From Cyanobacteriota bacterium (lineage in GTDB: Bacteria > Cyanobacteriota > Cyanobacteriia > PCC-6307 > Cyanobiaceae): a stretch of DNA of 5,167 bases. This document shows, in pieces, positions 1 through 5,167 of the stretch. The stretch covers positions 1-5,167 of the forward strand of contig JAPLIF010000029.1 of the NCBI GenBank assembly GCA_026389255.1, read 5' to 3'. The translations under genes were made by a program, and so were the position numbers. Below the pieces are notes generated by a model. That model was not told the DNA's origin, did no database searches, and saw nothing but the letters and a program-made list of their open reading frames with translations. The first letter of the stretch is position 1. Each line of letters starts with the position of its first letter.

Positions 1-1122
1 GATTACGCCGACTGGTACCAGCACTGGATCACGGCCGCCGTGGGCCTGGCCCTGGCCCTGCTGATGGCCCGCACCCCCCTCGAACAGCTGCGCACCCTGC
101 TCTGGCCGATCTATGGCGCCACGATTCTTTCGCTGGCGGCCGTGCGTTTTGTGGGCACCTCAGCCCTTGGGGCCCAGCGCTGGATCAGCATCGGCAGCTT
201 CCACGTCCAACCCTCCGAATTCGCCAAAATCGGCGCCATCCTGCTGCTGGCGGGGGTGTTGTCGCGCTATCCGGTGGAACGGCCCGTCGATCTGGTCCGT
301 CCGATCGGCCTGATCGGTGTGCCCTGGGCCCTGGTGTTCATCCAGCCCGATCTGGGCACCTCCTTGGTGTTTGGAGCCATCCTGCTGGTGATGCTCTTCT
401 GGGCCGGCCTGCCGTTGCCCTGGCTGGTCCTGCTCTTATCCCCCCTACTGACGGCGATCCTGGCGGGCACCGTCCCCTGGGCCCTGCTGGCCTGGATTCC
501 GCTGATGGCCTGGTTGGCCTGGCGCAGCCTGCCCTGGAAAAGGGTGGCTCTGGCGGTGGTCAGCGCCGTGCAGGTGCTGTTCGCCGTCATCACCCCCCTG
601 CTGTGGATGCATGGCCTCAAGGAGTACCAGCGGGATCGGCTGGTGCTGTTCCTGGATCCCTCCAAAGATCCCCTGGGCGGCGGCTATCACCTGCTGCAGA
701 GCAAGGTGGGCATCGGTTCCGGAGGCCTGTGGGGCACCGGCCTGATGCACGGCCTGCTCACCAAATTGCGCTTCATTCCCGAACAGCACACCGATTTCAT
801 CTTCAGTGCCGTGGGCGAAGAAATGGGCTTCCTGGGCTCTGCCCTGATGGTTGCCGCCTACGCCCTGCTCTGCTGGCGCCTGATCCAGATTGCCGTCCAC
901 GCCCGCACCGATGTCGAGTCCCTGGTGGTGGTGGGGGTCGGTGCGATGCTGATGTTTCAGGTGGTGATCAACATCTGCATGACCATCGGTCTGGGCCCGG
1001 TGACGGGCATTCCCCTGCCCTGGGTGAGCTACGGACGCTCGGCGATGCTCGTCAACTTCATTTGCCTCGGTTTCTGCGCCTCCGTCGGACGCCGCAGCCA
1101 CGCCAGCCAGCGCTGGTGGTGA
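1..1122 (+). CDS. rodA: RodA, SEDS-family peptidoglycan glycosyltransferase (3' part; 5' end outside window)
   Basis: RodA polymerises lipid II into glycan strands during lateral wall growth, working in the inner membrane with a class B penicillin-binding protein. The frame is open from base 1, so the GTG at 40 is an internal Val codon and the true start lies upstream; 373 residues are visible. The protein is very hydrophobic, with many membrane segments throughout. SEDS hallmarks numbered from base 1 are: QPDLGTS at about 115-121; QRDRL at 210-214 followed by the long loop containing QSKVGIGSGGLWGTG; PEQHTDFIF with Asp265, equivalent to the catalytic Asp of the HTDF motif in E. coli RodA; and GPVTGIPLPWVSYGRS near the C-terminus (332-347), where Arg346 stands in for the Gly of the common SYGGS form. 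Roughly 30-50 N-terminal residues are probably missing. FtsW is the alternative, but the loop and C-terminal motifs read more like RodA. The stop at 1120-1122 overlaps the next gene. Confidence 0.93.
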   Translation, partial: DYADWYQHWITAAVGLALALLMARTPLEQLRTLLWPIYGATILSLAAVRFVGTSALGAQRWISIGSFHVQPSEFAKIGAILLLAGVLSRYPVERPVDLVRPIGLIGVPWALVFIQPDLGTSLVFGAILLVMLFWAGLPLPWLVLLLSPLLTAILAGTVPWALLAWIPLMAWLAWRSLPWKRVALAVVSAVQVLFAVITPLLWMHGLKEYQRDRLVLFLDPSKDPLGGGYHLLQSKVGIGSGGLWGTGLMHGLLTKLRFIPEQHTDFIFSAVGEEMGFLGSALMVAAYALLCWRLIQIAVHARTDVESLVVVGVGAMLMFQVVINICMTIGLGPVTGIPLPWVSYGRSAMLVNFICLGFCASVGRRSHASQRWW

Positions 1123-2501
1123 ACCTCGCCTCTCTCCGTCAACGCTTGGCCGAAGGGGCGCCAGCGGGTCGGGGACATGAGGACAGTGTTCGCCGCCAAT
1201 GGTGGGCCGCCCTGGCCACCCTGCAGGACGATCTCCTGGACCCGGACGCCAGCCATCGGGGCGTCTGGTTGGCGATGCCCTTACCCGCGCTCTACTCCCC
1301 CAACCTGCTGCGGCACCTGAAAGGTTGGGTCTGGGCACCGGTGGAGCTGGCCCAGGTGCTGCCCCGCAGTGGCCCACCCCAGTTGCCCCGGGGAGCGAAC
1401 CCGCTCGACCCCGATCCCGCCCGGCCGACGGGCAGCTTCCGCCGGCTGCCCCTGCGCGAGGGCGATGGCACGGACCCCCTGCTCGTGGTGATCACCCAGG
1501 ATCTGCAGGTGGCCATGGCCCTGGAAGGGGCCCCGGAAGCCCGCCGCCTGTTGGTGCGCTTTGACGCGGAGGCCGTCACCATGGCCCTCCATGGCCTGGA
1601 TCAGCGCTTACAGGAGGACGACCCCCGCGAAGCCGCCCGCCTGCGGGCGGCCCTGCAGTCCCTCGGACCCCTAAGAAACAACCCCCAGCTGGCCCTGCGC
1701 TTTTGGCCCCTGCTGGCGGAACGACTGGCCACCATGGCCCCCAGCGTCACCCTGCAACCCATCATCCACCCGCCCCGGCGGGAGGCCAACGGCAAGGACC
1801 CGATGGATGGGGAACTCGCCCTGCTGGAGGCCCTCACCCACGAAGTGCGGACCCCCCTGGCCACGATCCGCACCCTGATTCGCTCCCTGCTGCGGCGCAA
1901 GGACCTGCCCACCGTGGCGCGCCAACGGCTGGAGCAGATCGATGGGGAATGCAGCGAACAGATCGACCGCTTCGGGCTGATTTTTCTGGCCGCCGAACTC
2001 CAGCGCCAACCCGGCAGCGGCAGCCCCCTGCCGGCCAGCGAGCTGGCCCGCACCGATCTGAGTGCCCTGCTGCACCAGCTGGAGGACCTATGGCGCCGCC
2101 AATTGGCCCGACGGGGCCTGCAACTCGTGCTGGCCATCAGCGACGATCTACCGCCGGTGCTCAGCGACCCCAGCCGACTGGAAACGATGCTGGGCGGCCT
2201 CATGGATCGCTTCAGCCGCACCCTCAGGGGGGGCAGCCGGGTGTTGGTGCGGCTGCGGCCCGCAGGCTCGCGGCTGAAACTGCAACTCAGCAGTGACGAC
2301 CAAGAGGCCACGGATGGCATGCCCGTGGCCGCCACGGCCGAACCGGTGGGCCCCGTCCTGAGCTGGAACCCCTCCACGGGGGGGCTGCAATTGAGTCAAC
2401 AGGCCACCCGCCGGCTCTTCCACCGCCTGGGGGGGCGGCTGACCGAACGGGGCGCCAGCTCCCTCACCGTGTTCTTCCCCCTGGCGGATCGCCACGGCTG
2501 A
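1119..2501 (+). CDS. Soluble sensor histidine kinase-like protein with degenerate ATP-binding domain
   Basis: About 460 residues from a GTG at 1119 that overlaps the rodA stop (GTGA). The GTG at 1116 is an equal alternative, and neither has a clear Shine-Dalgarno. The frame is open much further upstream, but that part runs through conserved rodA sequence and is not credible coding. No membrane segment or signal peptide is visible, so it is probably cytoplasmic. Residues 1-230 form an unassigned N-terminal region; part of it (about 105-170) alternates hydrophobic strands as a small sensory domain might. The H-box is intact: LTHEVRTPL with phospho-acceptor candidate His241, followed by a helical dimerisation region to about 300. 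The C-terminal region (about 345-460) aligns with HATPase domains but is eroded: after DPSRL (350-354), the N-box Asn position carries Arg364 (next to Asp363); no DxGxG motif follows around Asp393-Asp394; and the G2 box survives only as GGLQL (421-425). The family call is solid. ATP binding and kinase activity are uncertain, and the partner regulator is unknown. Confidence 0.85.
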   Translation: MNLASLRQRLAEGAPAGRGHEDSVRRQWWAALATLQDDLLDPDASHRGVWLAMPLPALYSPNLLRHLKGWVWAPVELAQVLPRSGPPQLPRGANPLDPDPARPTGSFRRLPLREGDGTDPLLVVITQDLQVAMALEGAPEARRLLVRFDAEAVTMALHGLDQRLQEDDPREAARLRAALQSLGPLRNNPQLALRFWPLLAERLATMAPSVTLQPIIHPPRREANGKDPMDGELALLEALTHEVRTPLATIRTLIRSLLRRKDLPTVARQRLEQIDGECSEQIDRFGLIFLAAELQRQPGSGSPLPASELARTDLSALLHQLEDLWRRQLARRGLQLVLAISDDLPPVLSDPSRLETMLGGLMDRFSRTLRGGSRVLVRLRPAGSRLKLQLSSDDQEATDGMPVAATAEPVGPVLSWNPSTGGLQLSQQATRRLFHRLGGRLTERGASSLTVFFPLADRHG

Positions 2502-2602
2502 GCCCGCCAGGTCCGTTTGTTGACGGGTGTGAAGAGTGGGCGCAAGGCAGTGGATCAGGCAAAAACACGGTGCTAGCTTCCCGAGTAAACGGACTGCGAG
2601 CC
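2502..2602 (+). promoter_or_regulatory. Intergenic leader expected to hold the psaD promoter
   Basis: These 101 bp separate the kinase stop from the psaD ATG and have lower GC than the flanking kinase gene, as expected for a promoter region. The best -10-like match is TGCTAGCTT at 2571-2579 (an extended TGn plus TAnnnT form), which would give a leader of only about 17 nt. No good -35 lies 16-18 bp upstream of it. A TTGACG at 2520-2525 resembles a -35 but has no -10 at the right distance. No clear HLR1 (RpaB) direct repeat or NtcA site is visible, and no hairpin with a T-run follows the kinase gene. A promoter is inferred from psaD being an independently and strongly expressed gene in cyanobacteria; its exact position is not established here. 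Confidence 0.4.
2511..2594. repeat. 8-bp inverted repeat flanking the psaD promoter region
   Basis: GTCCGTTT at 2511-2518 is matched by its exact reverse complement AAACGGAC at 2587-2594, with 68 bp between the arms. The match does not extend in either direction. It spans the candidate psaD promoter. An 8-bp match in a region of this size can occur by chance, so a role as an operator is only a possibility. Confidence 0.25.
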
Positions 2603-3034
2603 ATGCCAGCGACGGCCCTCAACGGTCAACTCCCCAAGTTCATCGGCAGCACGGGTGGCTTGCTGAACTCGGCCGAAACCGAAGAGAAATATGCAATCAC
2701 CTGGAGCAGCACCTCCGATCAGGTGTTTGAGCTACCCACCGGCGGTGCGGCAGAGATGCACGCTGGCGAAAACATCATGTATTTCGCCCGCAAAGAACAG
2801 TGCCTGGCCCTCGGCACCCAGCTGCGCACCAAGTTCAAGCCCCGCATTGAGGATTACAAGATCTACCGGATCTACCCCGGTGGTGACACTGAGTTCCTCC
2901 ATCCCAAGGACGGTGTCTTCCCCGAGAAAGTCAACGAAGGCAGGCCCATGGTGGGCCACAATGCCCGTCGGATTGGTGAGAATCTCAACCCCGCCAGCCT
3001 CAAATTCAGCGGCAAGGAGCCCTATCAAGTCTGA
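2603..3034 (+). CDS. psaD: Photosystem I reaction center subunit II (PsaD)
   Basis: PsaD is the stromal/cytoplasmic-side extrinsic subunit of photosystem I. It anchors PsaC and docks ferredoxin so electrons from the terminal iron-sulfur clusters can be passed on. The 143-residue product matches the family almost end to end: GSTGGLL (15-21), EEKYAITW (27-34), PTGGAA (45-50), [19 protein letters not shown] (62-80), DYKIYRIYP (84-92), [12 protein letters not shown] (103-114) and [10 protein letters not shown] at the C-terminus. Lys109 in FPEKVN corresponds to the ferredoxin-contacting Lys called K106 in Synechocystis PsaD. ATG 2603 is chosen because it gives the normal cyanobacterial length (about 140); an in-frame GTG at 2570 would add 11 residues with no family resemblance. 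No strong Shine-Dalgarno is visible. GC is about 10 points lower than in trpE, fitting a highly expressed gene with biased codons. A strong terminator follows within 30 bp. Confidence 0.98.
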   Translation: MPATALNGQLPKFIGSTGGLLNSAETEEKYAITWSSTSDQVFELPTGGAAEMHAGENIMYFARKEQCLALGTQLRTKFKPRIEDYKIYRIYPGGDTEFLHPKDGVFPEKVNEGRPMVGHNARRIGENLNPASLKFSGKEPYQV

Positions 3035-3061
3035 GCCGGCCAGACCCTGGTCCCATAGCTG

Positions 3062-3086
3062 CGGGGCCGAGTGCCCCGTTTTTTTT
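3062..3086 (+). terminator. Rho-independent terminator after psaD
   Basis: A perfect 6-bp GC stem, CGGGGC (3062-3067) with GCCCCG (3073-3078), closes a 5-nt loop (CGAGT) and is followed directly by eight T residues (3079-3086). It ends the psaD transcript 28-52 bp after the stop codon. A smaller hairpin sits just upstream: GGCCAG (3038-3043) with CTGGTC (3047-3052), containing one G-U pair. The T-run ends only 16 nt before the trpE ATG. Confidence 0.9.
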
Positions 3087-3102
3087 GCCCGCTTTCGCCC
3101 CG

Positions 3103-4671
3103 ATGCCGGGTTCCCAACCCAGTCCAGACCTTGACGCCCTCCGGGTCCTTGCCGAGCAGGGATCCACCTACATACCGCTCTGGAAACGCTGGCCCGCCGA
3201 TCTGGAAACGCCCCTCACCACCTGGTTGAAGGTGGCCGAGGGGAGTCGCCAGGGGGTCCTGCTGGAGTCGGTGGAAGGGGGTGAGCGGCTGGGCCGCTGG
3301 AGCTTTGTGGTCTGCGACCCCCTCTGGACCCTCACCTGGCGGGGAGACCGGGGCGAACGCCGCTGGCGCGATGGTCGCCAGGAACCGCTCGCGGGCAATC
3401 CCTTCACCTTGCTGCGCGAACAGCTCGCCGGCATCAAGCCCGCCCCGGTGCCGGGGCTGCCCCCCGTGGGCCAGCTGTTTGGCATGTGGGGGTATGAGCT
3501 GATCCGCTGGATCGAACCCACCGTGCCGGTCCATCCCCCGGTCGCCGGCGATCCCCCCGATGGCTGCTGGATGTTGGCGGACAGCCTGTTGGTGTTCGAC
3601 CAGGTCAAACGCCAGATCACGGCCGTGGCCTACGCCGATCTCAGCCAGAACGCCGATCCCCAGCGGGCCTGGCAGCAGGCGGCCGAACGCATCGCCCGCC
3701 TCGAAGCCCGCATGCATGGCCCCCTGCCCGCCCATGCCCTGCCCCTCGACTGGCGGGAGGACCACGGACTGGACCTGACGACCACGCTGGCGACCCGCAG
3801 CAATTACAGCCGGCCGGACTTTGAGGCGGCCGTCCAGAAGGGCCGGGACCACATCGCCGCCGGCGACGTGTTCCAGCTGGTTCTGAGCCAGCGGCTGGAA
3901 ACCCTGGTGCGCCGAGATCCCTTCGACCTCTACCGCAGCCTGCGGATGGTCAACCCCTCGCCTTACATGGCTTTCTTCAACTTTGGGGACTGGTACCTGA
4001 TTGGCTCCAGTCCCGAGGTGATGGTCCAGGCCGATCCCCTCGGCGCCGATGGGGCCAACGGGGTGCGGGCCTCCCTGCGACCGATCGCCGGCACCCGCCC
4101 CCGGGGGGCCGACCCCAGCGAGGATGCCAGCCTGGAGCAAGAATTGCTCGCCGACCCCAAGGAGCGGGCCGAACACGTCATGCTGGTGGATCTGGGCCGC
4201 AATGACCTGGGTCGGGTCTGCCAACCGGGTTCGGTGCGCGTGGAGGAGCTGATGGTGATCGAGCGCTACTCCCATGTCATGCACATCGTCAGCCAGGTGG
4301 AGGGCCTGTTGGCCAAGGGCCACGACATCTGGGATCTACTGATGGCCTGCTTCCCCGCCGGTACGGTCAGCGGCGCCCCCAAAATCCGGGCCATGCAATT
4401 GATCCATGCCCTCGAACCCGGGGCCCGAGGGCCCTACTCCGGGGTGTACGGGGCGGTGGACCTGGGCGGCGCCCTCAACACGGCCATCACCATCCGCACC
4501 ATGGTGGTTCTGCCCGCTGACAACGGCCACTGGCGGGTTCTGGTCCAGGCCGGGGCGGGCATCGTGGCCGACTCCGATCCGGCCTGCGAGTTCGAAGAGA
4601 CCCTGAACAAGGCCCGGGGCATGCTCAAGGCCCTCGCCTGCCTGGACCGCCCTGGCGAGGCCAGAGCGTGA
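3103..4671 (+). CDS. trpE: Anthranilate synthase component I (TrpE)
   Basis: TrpE converts chorismate to anthranilate, the first committed step of tryptophan synthesis, using ammonia delivered by a separate TrpG glutaminase; no glutaminase domain is fused here. The product is 522 residues, normal for the family. The N-terminal domain carries the feedback-inhibition motif LLES (53-56) within LLESVEGGERLGRWSF. The chorismate-binding domain has AAGDVFQLVLSQR, PIAGTRPRG (327-335), ERAEHVMLVDLGRNDLG with Glu357, RYSHVMH with His391 (the catalytic-His position), PAGTVSGAPKIRAM (418-431) and GAGIVADSDPACEFEETLNKA with the Mg-binding Glu region near 496-499. Ala329 in PIAGT, instead of the PIKGT Lys of PabB, supports TrpE over aminodeoxychorismate synthase. 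ATG 3103 is the first ATG of the frame; the in-frame TTG at 3085 overlaps the terminator T-run and is less likely. No Shine-Dalgarno precedes it. The stop overlaps gshA. Confidence 0.97.
   Translation: MPGSQPSPDLDALRVLAEQGSTYIPLWKRWPADLETPLTTWLKVAEGSRQGVLLESVEGGERLGRWSFVVCDPLWTLTWRGDRGERRWRDGRQEPLAGNPFTLLREQLAGIKPAPVPGLPPVGQLFGMWGYELIRWIEPTVPVHPPVAGDPPDGCWMLADSLLVFDQVKRQITAVAYADLSQNADPQRAWQQAAERIARLEARMHGPLPAHALPLDWREDHGLDLTTTLATRSNYSRPDFEAAVQKGRDHIAAGDVFQLVLSQRLETLVRRDPFDLYRSLRMVNPSPYMAFFNFGDWYLIGSSPEVMVQADPLGADGANGVRASLRPIAGTRPRGADPSEDASLEQELLADPKERAEHVMLVDLGRNDLGRVCQPGSVRVEELMVIERYSHVMHIVSQVEGLLAKGHDIWDLLMACFPAGTVSGAPKIRAMQLIHALEPGARGPYSGVYGAVDLGGALNTAITIRTMVVLPADNGHWRVLVQAGAGIVADSDPACEFEETLNKARGMLKALACLDRPGEARA
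4657..4660 (+). promoter_or_regulatory. Ribosome binding site for gshA
   Basis: GAGG (within GCGAGG, 4655-4660) lies inside the 3' end of trpE, 7 nt before the GTG at 4668. It is the clearest Shine-Dalgarno in the window and supports that GTG as the gshA start, with translation likely coupled to trpE. Confidence 0.6.
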
Positions 4672-5167
4672 GCGGCCCCCTCCTGCTCAAGGGTTTCGAG
4701 GTAGAGATGTACACCGGTTTGCCGGATGGCACGGTGGTGGGCTGTGCCGCCGAGGCCGCCGTCGCCCTGCCGGGATTCGTGACGGAACCCGACAATCGCA
4801 ACCTCGAATACACCACGGTCCCGGAAGCCAGTTACGGGCGCCAACTGCAGCTGCTCCTGGAGCCCAGAAACCAACTGCGCCAATGGCTCAAGCCCCGTGG
4901 CCTCACCATTTTGCCCGGCAGCACCCTGAGCCTGGGGGACACCCGCACATTCGTGCGATCCGACCCCGGCAACGACTATCACACCACCATCGAGCGGACC
5001 TACGGCACCCGGGTGGTGACCGCCAGCGTGCACATCAACCTGGGGCTGGACACCACCCACCAGATCTTCACGGCGTTGCGGCTGATGCGCTGCGAGGCAG
5101 CCCTGCTGCTGGCCCTCAGTTGCAGTTCCCCCTTCCTGGACGGTGAGGTCACGACAGCCCAGTCCCA
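4668..5167 (+). CDS. gshA: Glutamate-cysteine ligase, cyanobacterial type (5' part; 3' end outside window)
   Basis: The enzyme joins glutamate and cysteine with ATP to make gamma-glutamylcysteine, the first step of glutathione synthesis, in the cytoplasm. The 166 complete codons visible match, as I recall it, the N-terminal region of the cyanobacterial glutamate-cysteine ligase family: LLLKGFEVEMYTG (5-17), EPDNRNLEYTT (40-50), LPGSTLSLGDT (82-92), RSDPGNDYHTTIERTYGT (97-114), VVTASVHINLG (116-126) and, near the edge, SSPFLDGE. The start is GTG 4668, overlapping the trpE stop in GTGA; an in-frame ATG at 4707 falls inside the conserved KGFEVE region and would remove it. The frame is open to the right edge, so more than half of the protein is probably outside the window. 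Co-transcription with trpE is likely from the overlap. The family call rests on remembered resemblance, as no search could be run. Confidence 0.9.
   Translation, partial: MSGPLLLKGFEVEMYTGLPDGTVVGCAAEAAVALPGFVTEPDNRNLEYTTVPEASYGRQLQLLLEPRNQLRQWLKPRGLTILPGSTLSLGDTRTFVRSDPGNDYHTTIERTYGTRVVTASVHINLGLDTTHQIFTALRLMRCEAALLLALSCSSPFLDGEVTTAQS

Noticed and set aside
40..42. GTG at 40 as the rodA start
   Set aside because: The frame is open back to base 1 and the residues before it (DYADWYQHWITAA) look like normal RodA sequence, so the gene begins outside the window.
603..1118. Upstream extension of the kinase frame to an ATG at 603
   Set aside because: This part overlaps conserved rodA sequence in another frame and reads as Arg/Pro/His-rich nonsense. 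Recognisable kinase-type sequence begins only after the rodA stop.
445..1377. Long open frame on the - strand across the rodA/kinase junction
   Set aside because: It spans two real + strand genes in antisense and has low-complexity composition (Gly, His, Gln, Pro), so it is a codon-bias artefact.
2536..2730. Small + strand open frame overlapping the psaD start
   Set aside because: It runs out of frame through the conserved psaD N-terminus, and its product resembles nothing.
3035..3102. Trp leader peptide for classical attenuation of trpE
   Set aside because: No short frame with a start codon and tandem Trp codons exists in the psaD-trpE gap.
3025..4323. Long open frame on the - strand opposite trpE (432 codons)
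   Set aside because: It lies wholly antisense to a clearly conserved trpE. Its product is rich in Gly, Ala, Pro, His and Gln with no family resemblance, typical of reverse-strand frames in high-GC DNA.
4883..5146. Small + strand open frame inside gshA
   Set aside because: It is an out-of-frame shadow of conserved glutamate-cysteine ligase sequence, rich in His, Pro and Arg.

Overview
This window comes from a cyanobacterium. It contains a complete psaD (photosystem I subunit II) and the start of a cyanobacterial-type glutamate-cysteine ligase. GC content is high: by hand count roughly 69% over part of trpE (4081-4260) and about 59% over most of psaD (2641-3000). Together with the tight gene packing, this suggests a high-GC picocyanobacterium of the Cyanobium/Synechococcus type. 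That placement is an inference from composition and protein resemblance, not from a search.

All five genes are on the + strand. From left to right they are: the 3' part of rodA (1-1122, cut by the left edge); a soluble histidine kinase-like gene (1119-2501) overlapping rodA by 4 bp at a GTGA junction; a 101-bp intergenic leader; psaD (2603-3034); a strong intrinsic terminator (3062-3086); trpE (3103-4671), whose start codon lies only 16 nt past the terminator T-run; and the 5' part of gshA (4668-5167, cut by the right edge), overlapping trpE by 4 bp at another GTGA junction with a good ribosome binding site.

The layout suggests three expression units: rodA-kinase (translationally coupled), psaD as a highly expressed single gene with its own promoter and terminator, and trpE-gshA. 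The genes serve different processes: cell-wall elongation, signalling, photosystem I electron transfer to ferredoxin, tryptophan synthesis and glutathione synthesis. This looks like ordinary compact cyanobacterial core genome rather than an island. I saw no mobile element, CRISPR array, tRNA or rRNA.

I do not see a clear undescribed system here. The points most worth a second look are the degenerate ATP-binding half of the kinase and the terminator placed almost on top of the trpE start.
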